18,671 nucleotides of DNA from Acidimicrobiia bacterium (GTDB taxonomy: Bacteria > Actinomycetota > Acidimicrobiia > Acidimicrobiales > Aldehydirespiratoraceae). The stretch lies in the NCBI GenBank assembly GCA_022824605.1, contig JAJDZO010000111.1, positions 1 to 18,671 on the forward strand. Direction: 5' to 3'. A program made the translations under genes and the position numbers. Shown here one piece after another: positions 1 to 9,361 of the stretch (position 1 is its first letter; each line of letters opens with the position of its first letter). The notes under the pieces are model-generated. The model did not search any database and was not told the origin of the DNA. It saw only the letters and a list, made by a program, of their open reading frames with translations.

Positions 1-1160
1 TGATCGCGGCGTACGCCGGTGCCGCGCTTCCCGACTGCCCGACAGCCGTTGACGACCCGGCCGCCATCCTGTTCACCTCGGGCACCACCGGCCGACCGCG
101 GGGGGCCATCCAGACCCAGCGCAACTTCTTCGCCTACCTGAACTGCGCCTTCATGATCGGCGCCCGCCAGTTCCTGCGCTTCGGCGGTGATGCAGGCGAC
201 GGCGGCGGTCCGACCCTGGCCTGCAGCCCGCTGTTCCATGTGTCGGGCCTGCACAGCTGCGCGGTGACAGCCGCAGCCGCGGGAATCAGCCATGTGTGGA
301 CCACCGGCCGCTTCGACGCCGAGAAGATCCTGCGCCTCACCGAGGAGCACGGCATCGCCCGCTGGTCGGGCGTGACCACCCAACTTTGGAGGCTGATCGA
401 GCATCCGCGCCTCGGGGACTACGACACCTCGTCGGTGACCAGCATCGGCGGCGGCGGATCGCTGTGGTCACCGGAGCTGCAACAGCGGTGCCGTACCGCG
501 CTGCCCCACGCCCGTGTGAGCGTCTCCGTCGGCTATGGGCTCACCGAGAGCTCGGGCCTGGCCACCAGCGCAGCCGACGACGTGCTCGAAGCCCATCCCG
601 ACTCGGTGGGCTATCCCCTCCCCACCGTCGAGGTGCGAATAGCCGACGACCACGGCCGCGATCTGCCCGCCGGCGAGGTGGGCAACATCTTGGTGTTCGG
701 CCCTATGGTCACGCCCGGCTACTGGAACGACCCCGCCGCCACCGCGGAGACCGTTCGCAACGGCTGGCTGCGCACCGGCGACTACGGATACGTCCGCGAC
801 GGGCTGCTGTTCCTGGTGAGCCGCCGCAGCGACCTCATCATCCGCGGCGGTGAGAACATCTACCCCGCCGAGATCGAGCAGCGCCTCGACGCCCACCCCG
901 CGGTGGCCGAATCGGCCGTCGTGGGGGTGGAGCACCGCGAACTGGGTCAGGAGGTGAAGGCGGTGGTGGTGGTCGCCGACGAGCCGTCGGACACCGATCA
1001 AGTGGCCGAACTGGAGTCCTGGGTGGCCGCCGCGTTGGCCGACAACAAGGTTCCCGCCCACTGGGAGGTGCGGACCGAGCCGCTGCCCCGCAACGCCACC
1101 GGCAAGGTCCTCAAGCGAGTGCTGCAAGGCGACGCCGACTACGACTTCATCGAAGAGTGA
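1..1160 (+). CDS. Acyl-CoA synthetase (AMP-forming), 5' truncated by the window edge
   Basis: This is the C-terminal ~385 residues of a class I adenylate-forming enzyme, which activates a carboxylic acid to an acyl-adenylate and then to acyl-CoA in the cytoplasm. The frame is open from base 3, so the ATG at 153 is internal. The P-loop-like motif FTSGTTGRPRG is encoded at 72-104, upstream of that ATG. Other family motifs follow in order: YGLTES near 531-551, the TGD aspartate motif near 774-782, the hinge region SRRSDLIIRGGENIYP, and PRNATGK with the catalytic lysine codon at 1104-1106. Relatives are about 500-550 residues, so roughly 120-160 N-terminal residues are missing. The motif set fits medium- or long-chain fatty acyl or aryl-CoA ligases; the substrate cannot be read from the sequence. 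The next gene has its own apparent promoter. Confidence 0.93.
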   Translation, partial: IAAYAGAALPDCPTAVDDPAAILFTSGTTGRPRGAIQTQRNFFAYLNCAFMIGARQFLRFGGDAGDGGGPTLACSPLFHVSGLHSCAVTAAAAGISHVWTTGRFDAEKILRLTEEHGIARWSGVTTQLWRLIEHPRLGDYDTSSVTSIGGGGSLWSPELQQRCRTALPHARVSVSVGYGLTESSGLATSAADDVLEAHPDSVGYPLPTVEVRIADDHGRDLPAGEVGNILVFGPMVTPGYWNDPAATAETVRNGWLRTGDYGYVRDGLLFLVSRRSDLIIRGGENIYPAEIEQRLDAHPAVAESAVVGVEHRELGQEVKAVVVVADEPSDTDQVAELESWVAAALADNKVPAHWEVRTEPLPRNATGKVLKRVLQGDADYDFIEE

Positions 1161-1163
1161 ACC

Positions 1164-1197
1164 CCGGCCAGTTCATCGCCTGACCGGGAGTGGCCGG
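1164..1197 (+). terminator. Possible stem-loop after the acyl-CoA synthetase
   Basis: Four bases after the stop codon, CCGGCCA (1164-1170) pairs with TGGCCGG (1191-1197) around a 20-base loop. A competing CCCGG/CCGGG pairing exists inside. No T-tract follows, so it would be at best a weak or factor-assisted terminator. Confidence 0.3.
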
Positions 1198-1268
1198 ATC
1201 GGCGCGCCGGTGGCTTCGTCCATGCGTCCTGTTGGCCGTGGAGGCTCTGGGTGGGCAGTCTCCCCGAA

Positions 1269-1302
1269 CCCACGCCGCCGACGGCTCGGCTTCTAGCGTG
1301 GG
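1269..1302. promoter_or_regulatory. Nested inverted repeat over the DHA2 exporter promoter
   Basis: The outer arms CCCACGC (1269-1275) and GCGTGGG (1296-1302) enclose an inner hairpin GCCGA-CGGC-TCGGC (1277-1290). The right outer arm overlaps the predicted -10 hexamer, so a repressor bound here would block the promoter. No regulator gene lies next to it in this window. Confidence 0.35.
1294..1299 (+). promoter_or_regulatory. Predicted -10 hexamer TAGCGT, leaderless start
   Basis: TAGCGT fits the actinobacterial TAnnnT -10 pattern and lies 6 bases before the GTG start at 1306. Transcription would therefore begin at or beside the start codon. No Shine-Dalgarno sequence is visible. Confidence 0.5.
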
Positions 1303-1305
1303 GTC

Positions 1306-2862
1306 GTGAATCTCTGGGAGCGGCCGGATGTGCATGCCCGGCGGTGGTTCCTGCTCGGGGTGCTGAGCCTGTCGCTGGTGCTGGTGGTGATGTCGGTGTC
1401 GGGCCTGAACGTGGCGTTGGCCACCCTGCAGCGCGACCTGGGAGTCAGCGGTCCGCAGCTGCAATGGATCGTAAACTCCTACGCGTTGGCTTTCGGAGGG
1501 TTGTTGATGACCGGCGGAGCCATCGGCGACCGCTACGGACGCAAGGGCGCCCTGCTCGGCGGCCTGTTCGTCTTCGGAGTCGGTGCGTTGGTCGGCGGCC
1601 TGACCGACTCGGCCGAGGTCATCGTGGTCGCCCGGGTGGCGGCGGGTGCGGCCGCCGCCTTCGCGATGCCGGCCACGCTGTCGCTGCTGATCGACATCTT
1701 CCCACCCTCCGAGCGCCCGACCGCCATCGCGGTGTGGTCGGGCTTCGCCGGGGGTGGAGCTGCTCTCGGGCCGCTGCTGACCGGGCTGTTCGTCACCGGG
1801 TGGTGGTTCGTGCCGTCGTGGGGGTGGGAGGCCGGCTTCCTCTACAACGTGCCGGTGGTGGCCGTGGTGATGATCGCGGTGGCGTTGTGGCTGCCCCGAT
1901 CCCGAGACGAGCACCCGAGACATCTCGATCCCGCCGGAGCGGCGCTGTCCATCGTGGCCATGACTGCGCTGATCTACGGCATCATCGAGGGGCCCGAACA
2001 GGGCTGGACGTCAGCCCCGGTGCTCGCCGCCTTCGCGGTGGCGGTGATCTTCGGCGCAGTGCTGCTGGCATGGCAACATCGGGCCCGCCATCCGATGCTG
2101 CCGCTGGAATTGTTCGGCGAGGGTCGGTTCAGCATCGGGGCCTCCGTCGTGACCATGACGTTCGTGGTGATGATCGGCTTCTGGTTCCTGTTCGCGCTGT
2201 ACGTGCAGTTCGTGTTGGGCTACACCGCTCTGGAGGCCGGGCTGGCCACCATGCCCGAAGCACTGGCATCGATGGTGGTGGCGCCGTTCACCGCCCCGCT
2301 GGTCAACCGGTTCGGATCGCGCCTCGTCATGGCGGTCGGCTTCGCCGTTCTGGCCCTCACCTTCCTGCCGCTGGCGCTGGTCGGCACCGACACCAGCTAC
2401 TGGTACCTGCTCGGCCCGCTGGTTCTGGCCGGAGCGGGGCTGAGCCTGGCCATGACCCCCGCCACCAACGACATCATGATCGCCACTCCCCACGAGAAGG
2501 CGGGCATCGGCTCGGCGGTGAACGACACCGCCAGGGAACTCGGCGCCGCGCTGGGCATAGCCACCCTGGGCGCCCTGTCGACGTCGATCTACCGCAGCAC
2601 AGTGGATGTGACCGACCTCCCGAGCGAGGCGTCCGCACCGGCAGCTGAGTCGATCGGCGCAGCCACCGAAGCCGCCTACGACCTGTCGCGATCAGGCCCG
2701 CTCGGCGAGGCCGCGGCCCAGGCCACGATCGCCGAGGCCGGATCGGCCTTCGCCACCGCCTTCGCCCAGACGATGGCAGTGTCGGGCGCGGTGTCGGCCC
2801 TAGCCGCGCTGGCACTGCTGGCCGGCCACCTCCGCGGAACCGACAGACGCATTCGCACCTGA
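1306..2862 (+). CDS. DHA2 (EmrB/QacA-type) MFS drug:proton antiporter, 14 TM helices
   Basis: This 518-residue inner-membrane carrier probably exports drugs or other amphipathic compounds using the proton gradient. It shows the MFS motif A between helices 2 and 3 (GAIGDRYGRKGALL) and the antiporter motif C in helix 5 (GFAGGGAALGPLLTG). Its length matches the 14-helix DHA2 family. A soluble Ala-rich stretch near residues 430-485 (PSEASAPAAESIGAATEAAY) precedes the last helix, as is usual for the external loop between helices 13 and 14. The GTG start is chosen because a TAGCGT -10 element sits 6 bases upstream and the N-terminus is a short cytoplasmic leader before helix 1. It is convergent with the minus-strand MFS gene ending at 2923. 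The substrate is unknown. Confidence 0.9.
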   Translation: MNLWERPDVHARRWFLLGVLSLSLVLVVMSVSGLNVALATLQRDLGVSGPQLQWIVNSYALAFGGLLMTGGAIGDRYGRKGALLGGLFVFGVGALVGGLTDSAEVIVVARVAAGAAAAFAMPATLSLLIDIFPPSERPTAIAVWSGFAGGGAALGPLLTGLFVTGWWFVPSWGWEAGFLYNVPVVAVVMIAVALWLPRSRDEHPRHLDPAGAALSIVAMTALIYGIIEGPEQGWTSAPVLAAFAVAVIFGAVLLAWQHRARHPMLPLELFGEGRFSIGASVVTMTFVVMIGFWFLFALYVQFVLGYTALEAGLATMPEALASMVVAPFTAPLVNRFGSRLVMAVGFAVLALTFLPLALVGTDTSYWYLLGPLVLAGAGLSLAMTPATNDIMIATPHEKAGIGSAVNDTARELGAALGIATLGALSTSIYRSTVDVTDLPSEASAPAAESIGAATEAAYDLSRSGPLGEAAAQATIAEAGSAFATAFAQTMAVSGAVSALAALALLAGHLRGTDRRIRT

Positions 2863-2922
2863 TCCTCGATCCGTGGACCCATCAGCGGCCGCGGCCCTCA
2901 GCGCCGCCGGCCCGCTCGGGCA

Positions 2923-4095
2923 TCAGAAGCGGTCGGCTATTCGGATCGATAGGGCCGCTCCGGCCACCGACGACGCAGCCACGGCCAGCCACATGGCCGG
3001 GTAGCCGGAGTGCTCGATCAGCCATCCGGTGACCAGAGGCCCGACGAACACCCCGACGTAGACGCCCATCTGCGTGATGCCGGTGGCGGTGCCGGCAGCC
3101 CTCGGGTTGGCCCTCACGATCCCGTAGTTGGTGAACACCGGCCAGATCCAACCACCGCCGAACGACAACAGCATGGCCGCCACATGCATGCCCGGCGAAC
3201 GAACCGCCAGGCCGGCCATGCCGACCGCGCCCACCACCGCAGTGAGGCCGCCCACCCGGAACGGCGGAACCCTCATCGTGTCGGACAGCCAGCCGCTCAA
3301 CAGCCTCAGGCTGATGCCGGTGGCTGCGCCGACACTCAGGAACAGTCCGGCAGTGCCGGGGCCCAGGCCGGCGTCCACGCCGGAGCTCACCACCCAGGCG
3401 TTGAGCGACCCGGCGCTGAAGGCCAGGAACGCACCCACCACCGCCGCCAGGAACAGATCCCGCGACGAGGACTCCGGCTTCGACGCCCGGTCCGCGGTGC
3501 GGAACAGCGATGACGCGACGGCGGTCCTCACCAGCCCCAGCGACATCAGAGCGAACAGTGCACCGGCCACATAGGCCCAGCGCCAGCCCACCGTGACGGC
3601 CAGCGAGGGCACCAGAAGGCCGGCCAGCAGCGTGGCGGTGGGCAGACCCGACTGCTTGAACGACACCGCCAGAGCCAGACGGGGCAACTGAGCCTGGGCC
3701 AACGCCAGGTTGACCGACGTCTGGTTGGCGGCGTTGGCCAACCCCGCCACCACCAGGAAGGCGATCACAGCACCGAAGGAGCGGGCGGTGGCGGCCAGAG
3801 CCAGCTGCACGACGACGCTCAGCCCCAGCGCCAGCATCATCTGGTTGCGCGGTCCGATCCGCTGGGCCAGCCGACCCAGCATGATCGACCCCACCATGGC
3901 CGCCCCGAAGAACGAGCCGAGACCCCACCCGTAGACGGCCTCCGAGACGTTCAACTCCGCGCTCACCTGCACCGACATGGCGCCAATGAGGAATCCGGGC
4001 AACACCGTGGACACGGTGGCCATGACCGCAGCCCCGATCACCCGAGATGGACGCGCTTCAGTGGGCAAAGTGCGGACCGGGCTACCCGAGGTCAC
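2923..4095 (-). CDS. MFS transporter, 12 TM helices, last gene of the xanthine dehydrogenase operon
   Basis: This 390-residue membrane carrier has a ~24-residue polar N-terminus, then alternating hydrophobic helices, a central hydrophilic loop (FRTADRASKPESSSRD) between the two six-helix halves, and a motif A-like loop (MLGRLAQRIGPRN). Its length is typical for a 12-helix MFS protein. The GTG start lies 18 bases after the stop of the molybdenum subunit gene, and an in-frame stop just upstream rules out a longer form. Cotranscription with xanthine dehydrogenase suggests transport of a purine, purine product or other substrate of that enzyme, which is inference only. Purine permeases are usually NCS1 or NCS2 proteins rather than MFS. 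A CynX/NimT-like organic anion carrier or sugar-acid porter is also possible. Confidence 0.85.
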   Translation of the reverse strand: MTSGSPVRTLPTEARPSRVIGAAVMATVSTVLPGFLIGAMSVQVSAELNVSEAVYGWGLGSFFGAAMVGSIMLGRLAQRIGPRNQMMLALGLSVVVQLALAATARSFGAVIAFLVVAGLANAANQTSVNLALAQAQLPRLALAVSFKQSGLPTATLLAGLLVPSLAVTVGWRWAYVAGALFALMSLGLVRTAVASSLFRTADRASKPESSSRDLFLAAVVGAFLAFSAGSLNAWVVSSGVDAGLGPGTAGLFLSVGAATGISLRLLSGWLSDTMRVPPFRVGGLTAVVGAVGMAGLAVRSPGMHVAAMLLSFGGGWIWPVFTNYGIVRANPRAAGTATGITQMGVYVGVFVGPLVTGWLIEHSGYPAMWLAVAASSVAGAALSIRIADRF

Positions 4096-4113
4096 GCCGC
4101 AACGCGGCCTCGA

Positions 4114-6467
4114 TCATGCCTGAAGCGGGCGCGCGCTCGCTCGCCTATTCGCTCGGCCTCCAAGCTCAATCACCAGATCCGACGGGCGGACAGGGGCTCG
4201 GGGCAGTTCCAGGCCGGTGGCGTCTCTCAGCGCGTTGAGGATCGCCGGCGTGGACGACAGGTTGGGGGGTTCACCCACCCCGTTGAGTCCGTAGGGCGAG
4301 TCCGGGTGGGGGAACTCGAAGATCTTCATGGGCATGGGCGGCACGTCGAGCATGGTAGGGATCAGGTAGTCGGTGAACGACGGGTTGACGATCCGGCCGT
4401 CGCTGAACTGCAGCTCCTCCATAACGGCCAGACCGAGGCCCTGAACGGTCCCGCCCTCGATCTGGCCCTCCACCGCCAGCGGGTTCATCGCGGTGCCCAC
4501 GTCCTGCGCGGTGGCCATCTCGACCACCCGCACCAGTCCCAGATCGACATCCACATCGACGGTGGCACGATGAGCGGCGTAGGCGAAGGCGATGTGAGCG
4601 TCGCCCTGGCCGCGTTCGGGGTCGACCGGCTCGGTGACCCGGTGGCTGTAGGTGTAGGCGTGAGACACCGACTCGGGGCCCAGCAGCTCCGCCACCGACA
4701 GCACCGGCCGACCGTCACAGTCGTGGATCTCGGTGCCGTCGAGGCTCAACCCGGCTGCCGGGCTGCCGAGCACCGCCGCGGCACGTTCGAGGATCTCGTC
4801 TCGCACCAGCGCGCACGCGCCGACCACAGCCCCGGCTGTCATCCAACTCTGCCGCGACGCCGACGATGCGCCCGACTCGGCAATGTCGGTGTCGGAGTCG
4901 CGCAGTTCCACGGTCCGCACCCCGAGCTCGGTGCGCACGATCTGAGCTTGCAGCGTGACGACGCCCTGGCCGATCTCGGGAGCGGCGCAATGGACCTCCG
5001 CCACCGGTTCGCCGTCGCGGATCCACACCGTCACCCGGGCCGTGCAGGTGTCGTCCTTGCCGCCGGAGAATCCGATCGCCTTCATGCCCAGCGCATAGCC
5101 CACCCCTCGGCGTATGCCCTCCCCCCGGGTGACGTTGCCGACCCCGCCGGGACGGGCCCGCATGTCGCCGGTGGTGTGATCGGAGTCGGCGGGCAGAGGC
5201 AGATCACGTAGGTAGGACAGGATCTCCTGCACCGGCGCGGGACCGTCGACGGGCTGTCCGGTAGGCAGGAGGTCGCCCTCGCTGATGGCGTTGCGCATTC
5301 GCAGCTCCAGCGGGTGCATTCCCAGTGCGGCGGCGAGGCGGTCCATGGCCGACTCGATGGCGTAGCAGGACTGCACCGCGCCGAAGCCTCGCATCGCTCC
5401 GCAGGGCGGGTTGTTGGTGTAGGTGGCGTACCCGTCGATCTCGACGTTGTCCACGTCGTAGGCACCAGCCGCGAAATAGCAGCCGTTGGCGATCACCACC
5501 TGAGAAGTAGACGTGTAGGCGCCGCCGTCGAGCACCAGCCGCACCCTGGTGAACACCAGCCGTCCGCTGCGGGTGGCCCCCAACTCGACATCCGCGATGG
5601 CCGGGTGGCGATGCACATGGCCGAAGAACGACTCCTCGCGGCCGTAGACCATCCGCACCGGCCTTCCGGTGCTCAGAGCCAGCATGCAGGCGTGGATGTG
5701 GACGTTGAGGTCCTCTTTGCCTCCGAACGCGCCGCCGACGCCCGACAGCACCAGCCGCACCCTGTCGAGCGGCAGGTCCAGGCAGTCGGCCACCTGACGC
5801 TGGTCTCGGTGCAGGTCCTGGGTCGACACGTACAGCTCCACGCCCCCGTCGCCCAGCGGCACAGCCAGACCCGATTCGGGTCCCAGGAATGCTGGATCCT
5901 GGGTGCCCATCTCGTAGCGGCCCTTCACGGTGACCTCGGCCGTCGCCCGGGCCTCGTCCACATCGCCGTGGCGGATCCTCACATGGCGGACCAGACCCCC
6001 TTGGGGCAGACCTTCGACCTGCCCGCTCAGTGCGATCTCGGGGTTGGTGACGGGGACCAGCTCCTCGTAGTCCACGACGATCAGCTCGCACGCCCGGCGA
6101 GCGATCTCGGGGTGGGTGGCCGCCACCACCGCCACCGGCTCGCCCTGGTAGCGGACCTCATCGAAGGCCAGCACCGGCTGGTCGTAGGTGTTCATGCCGA
6201 AGAGCTTGGAACCGGGCACGTCCTCGTGGGTCAGCACGCACCTGACACCATCAACGCCGGCGGCCTGCGATGTGTCGATCGCCAGGATCCGAGCCCGTGG
6301 ATGGGGGCTGCGAAGGGTGACGCCCCACAGCGATCCGTCGTGGTACTCATCTGATGAGTAGACGAATGATCCGTCCACCTTGGGAACCCCGTCCGGCCGC
6401 GGCGCGGACACCCCGACGCCATCGGCCGCCGCTGAAGCGCTGCTGCGAGTCGCAGTGTCGGTGACCG

Positions 6468-6471
<4 letters not shown>
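4114..6471 (-). CDS. pucD: Xanthine dehydrogenase, molybdopterin-binding (PucD-type) subunit
   Basis: This 785-residue catalytic subunit would hydroxylate hypoxanthine and xanthine to urate at a Mo-pterin centre. Features seen are GVGGAFGGKED at residues 244-254, with the glutamate (E253) that contacts purine in xanthine dehydrogenases, and CGAMRGFGAVQ at 357-367, with the substrate arginine (R361). GVGEPP at 731-736 carries the base glutamate (E734). The FGHVHRHPA and QDPAFLGPESGLAVP segments resemble actinobacterial and Bacillus PucD proteins. The CO dehydrogenase motif AYRCSFR is absent, which argues against a CODH role. The ATG at 6471 is chosen because it forms an ATGA overlap with the stop of the 2Fe-2S gene; a longer frame to 6564 would overlap that gene. 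It sits between the 2Fe-2S gene and the MFS gene. Another N-heterocycle substrate cannot be excluded. Confidence 0.9.
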
Positions 6472-6958
<487 letters not shown>

Positions 6959-6962
<4 letters not shown>

Positions 6963-7870
6963 GACCGTGCAACCTGTCTTGCGGAGGCGCCGGGCAGATC
7001 GGCGAGGGTCCAGCTGAGGCACCGCCGGGCCAGCACCGCCAGCGCGTGGCGGCGGTACTCGGCGCTGCCCCGCACATCGTCGATGGGGGAGGCGGCCTCG
7101 CCTGCCAGCGCACCGAACCGGCGGATCACGTCGTCAGCGACGGCACCGGGCGAGTCCCAGCGGTCGATCAGCGTCTCCTCCAGCATCTGCTCGGCTTGCC
7201 GGGCCCGCAACGGTGTCGGGCCGGCGGAGCCGATACCGGTGCCCACCCTTCGGCCCGCAACGTCGAGGTTCAGCGCGAACGACGCGGTGGCGATCACCAT
7301 CGCGTTGCGCGGCCCGACCTTGGCGAACTGCTGCGGTCCGGTGGCGGCCGGCACCCGAACCGCCCGGATCAGCTCGTCGGATGCCAGCGCGCTGCTCTTG
7401 GGCCCGACGAAGAAGTCGTCGATTTCTATGAGGCGCGGTCTGCGCAACGACTCGACCTCCACCTGCGCCCAACAGGCCAGCAGCGCGGGATGGGCGTCTC
7501 CGGCCGGTGAGGCGGTGGCCAGGTTCCCGGCCACGGTGCCCCGGTTGCGGATCTGGGGCGATCCGACGGTGCGGGCCGCCTGGGCCAGCGCCGGGCACAG
7601 GTGGCTGAGTTCCTCCACGATCGTGGTGAAGCTGACTCCGGCACCGACGCGAACCGTGCTGCCGTCGTCGATCAGCTCCCAGGAGTCGAGCCCCTCCACG
7701 GACGTCAAGTCCAGCAACGCAGCCGGGCGGGACCGACCGAAGTTGATGTCCACCATCAAGTCGGTGCCACCGCAGATGGGTGCAGCGTCGGGGTGTTCGG
7801 CGCGTGACTGCAGCGCATCCGGCCAAGTCGACGGCCGCAGCATCGGCGCCGACGCCAGGCTTGTCTCCAT
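6959..7870 (-). CDS. pucC: Xanthine dehydrogenase, FAD-binding subunit
   Basis: This 303-residue flavoprotein subunit of the molybdenum hydroxylase passes electrons from the iron-sulfur subunit to NAD+ or another acceptor. The FAD-binding signatures are CGGTDLMVD (residues 33-41) and RNRGTVAGNLATASPAGD (108-125), the PCMH-type motifs of the CoxM/PucC family. The length is close to the normal ~280-300. It is the first gene of the FAD-FeS-Mo-MFS operon. The ATG at 7870 lies 8 bases after a TAAGAC -10-like hexamer and looks leaderless; an alternative ATG at 7843 would shorten the protein by nine residues. The 118-base gap to the thiolase gene upstream contains an inverted repeat that may regulate the operon. 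Confidence 0.92.
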
Positions 7871-7878
7871 CCCGGAAA

Positions 7879-7884
7879 GTCTTA
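7879..7884 (-). promoter_or_regulatory. Predicted -10 hexamer of the xanthine dehydrogenase operon
   Basis: On the minus strand TAAGAC lies 8 bases before the ATG at 7870, the spacing expected for a leaderless transcript. It deviates from TAnnnT at the last base, so support is moderate. Confidence 0.35.
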
Positions 7885-7891
7885 CACGGCA

Positions 7892-7936
7892 GCCGAGCGA
7901 GCCGATACTCCGGGGATGCGGATCTATTCGCTCGGC
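7892..7936. promoter_or_regulatory. 9-bp inverted repeat upstream of the xanthine dehydrogenase operon
   Basis: GCCGAGCGA (7892-7900) and TCGCTCGGC (7928-7936) are perfect inverted copies separated by 27 bases. They flank the position where the -35 element of the minus-strand promoter would fall. This could be a regulator site, or a stem-loop separating the thiolase transcript from the operon. Confidence 0.35.
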
Positions 7937-7988
7937 GCCACCGGCGGACTGGTAGGCGGGGACGGCGACACAGGGAGGGTCCAGACGG

Positions 7989-9164
7989 TCAGTTGAGGCG
8001 CTGGAGGAGGGTGCCGGTGCCTAGGCCGCCGCCGCAGCACATCGACACCAGGCCGTAGTCGCCGTCGGTGCGCTGCAGTTCGTGAACGGCCTTGGTGGTG
8101 AGGATGCAGCCGGTGCCTCCCAACGGATGCCCCAGCGCGATGGCGCCTCCGTTGGGATTGGTCTTGGCGGAGTCGGCACCGACGGTGCGCTGCCAGGCGA
8201 TCACCACCGACGCGAACGCCTCGTTGACCTCGAACACGTCCACATCGTCGACGGTGATCCCCTCACGTGACAGCACCCGCTCGGTGGCCGGTATCGGACC
8301 CTCCAGCATCAGCACCGGGTCACAGCCCACCAGGGCGGTCTGAGCCACCCGAACGCGGGCCTTCAAGCCCATCCTGGCTGCCTTGTCCGCCGACATGAGC
8401 AGCACCGCGGCCGCGCCGTCAGCGATCTGCGACGATGTGCCCGCGGTGTGGATCCCGTCGGAGCGGGCTACCGGGTTGAGCGCGGCCAGGGCCTCCGGGC
8501 TGGTGTCGCGAGGAACCTCGTCGCGCGTGAACTCCACGGTCTCGCCGGTCTTGTTGCCGTCGTCGTCCACCACGACCGCTTCTATGGGCACTATCTGGGT
8601 CTCGAAACGGCCCTCTCGCTGGGCGGTTGCCGCTCGGAGCTGGGACTGCAGTCCAAGGTCGTCGGTGTCCTGGCGCGATATCCCGTAGGCGGTGGCTATG
8701 CGTTCGGCGCCCTCGAACTGGCTGGTGAACTCGTAGTGACCGAAGTAGCTGCGAGACACGGGCTTGCCCGGACCGTTGGCCACGTTGGCGCCCAGCGGCA
8801 CCATCGACATCGACTCCACCCCGCAGGCCAGCACGGTGTCCTCCGCACCCGAGGCGATCAGGCTGTAGGCCAGGTTGACGGCGTGCTGCGACGATCCGCA
8901 CTGGGAGTCGACCGTGGAGCACGCCGTGGCCTGGTCGCCGCCGTGGGACAGCCAGGCGGTGCGGGTGATGTTCATGCCCTGGGCGCCGACCTGGTCGATG
9001 CAGCCCCCCACAACTTGATCCACGTCGACGGTGGCGATCCCGGCCCGACTCAGGCACTCCATCTGCACCGGGCCCAGGATGTCGGCGGGGTGGGTGTGGG
9101 CCAGCGTTCCGTTGCGCTTGCCCACCGCGGAACGCACCGCCTCCACGATCACTACCTCTGTCAT
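7989..9164 (-). CDS. Thiolase (acetyl-CoA C-acyltransferase family)
   Basis: This 391-residue cytoplasmic enzyme catalyses thiolytic cleavage of 3-ketoacyl-CoA or the reverse condensation. All catalytic residues are visible: nucleophile C89 in TVDSQCGSSQ, H346 in GGAIALGHPLGG and C376 in MCCGGGLG. These positions are nearly those of the well-studied biosynthetic thiolase (C89, H348, C378). The VDSQCGSSQ variant is seen in FadA-like actinobacterial thiolases, including those of steroid or lipid degradation, so a beta-oxidation role is favoured; that assignment is inference. The ATG at 9164 is chosen over the 53-residue longer frame because a Shine-Dalgarno AAGGGA lies 6 bases upstream and the extension is low-complexity Arg/Pro/Gly sequence. 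It is followed at 118 bases by the xanthine dehydrogenase operon on the same strand. Confidence 0.94.
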   Translation of the reverse strand: MTEVVIVEAVRSAVGKRNGTLAHTHPADILGPVQMECLSRAGIATVDVDQVVGGCIDQVGAQGMNITRTAWLSHGGDQATACSTVDSQCGSSQHAVNLAYSLIASGAEDTVLACGVESMSMVPLGANVANGPGKPVSRSYFGHYEFTSQFEGAERIATAYGISRQDTDDLGLQSQLRAATAQREGRFETQIVPIEAVVVDDDGNKTGETVEFTRDEVPRDTSPEALAALNPVARSDGIHTAGTSSQIADGAAAVLLMSADKAARMGLKARVRVAQTALVGCDPVLMLEGPIPATERVLSREGITVDDVDVFEVNEAFASVVIAWQRTVGADSAKTNPNGGAIALGHPLGGTGCILTTKAVHELQRTDGDYGLVSMCCGGGLGTGTLLQRLN

Positions 9165-9170
9165 GACACG

Positions 9171-9176
9171 TCCCTT
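9171..9176 (-). promoter_or_regulatory. Ribosome binding site deciding the thiolase start
   Basis: AAGGGA on the minus strand lies 6 bases before the ATG at 9164. It supports that ATG over the upstream in-frame start at 9323. Confidence 0.65.
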
Positions 9177-9192
9177 CTCGATTGCGGACGGC

Positions 9193-9198
9193 AGCCTA
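9193..9198 (-). promoter_or_regulatory. Predicted -10 hexamer TAGGCT of the thiolase gene
   Basis: TAGGCT on the minus strand would start transcription near 9186 and give a leader of about 22 bases containing the ribosome binding site. The same hexamer, followed by the same three bases GCC, precedes the lipoprotein gene at 18364. Confidence 0.45.
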
Positions 9199-9272
9199 GG
9201 CGCTCTCGTTGCTTGGTGGTTCCGGCCAGGTCGTGGTGACGCCCGGCCGGCGGGTCCTGTCTTCGACGCCGT

Positions 9273-9306
9273 CCGACCGACGGGGCTTCGCCCCATTGTC
9301 GGTCGG
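9273..9306. repeat. Strong perfect stem-loop in the divergent thiolase/nitroreductase intergenic region
   Basis: CCGACCGAC (9273-9281) pairs perfectly with GTCGGTCGG (9298-9306), enclosing a second stem GGGGC-TTC-GCCCC (9282-9294) with only ATT unpaired. It is by far the most stable structure noticed between genes here. No T-run follows on either strand, and both neighbours are transcribed away from it, so an ordinary terminator is unlikely. It could be an interspersed palindromic element, part of a small RNA or a protein-binding site. Confidence 0.6.
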
Positions 9307-9355
9307 CCGTTCCTGGCCGCCACCCACCGGCCTATCAGTTCGCGGTTGCAGGTCG

Positions 9356-9361
9356 TAGGGT
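9356..9361 (+). promoter_or_regulatory. Predicted -10 hexamer TAGGGT of the nitroreductase-bio operon
   Basis: TAGGGT lies 30 bases before the ATG at 9392, giving a short leader of about 24 bases that carries a strong ribosome binding site. No convincing -35 box is visible 17 bases upstream. Confidence 0.45.

Noticed and set aside
1251..2648. Second plus-strand frame of 465 codons inside the DHA2 exporter
   Set aside because: Arg/Gly-rich with no hydrophobic pattern, whereas the other frame gives a full 14-helix carrier with MFS motifs.
2863..2922. Possible bidirectional terminator between the convergent MFS genes (GGCCGCGGCC and GCCCG-CT-CGGGC)
   Set aside because: The palindromes are short, one has an impossible two-base loop, and there is no T-tract. 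GC-rich sequence alone explains them.
7916..7996. Short plus-strand frame of 26 codons starting ATG in the thiolase/FAD-subunit gap
   Set aside because: No ribosome binding site or recognisable product, and it runs into the thiolase 3' end.
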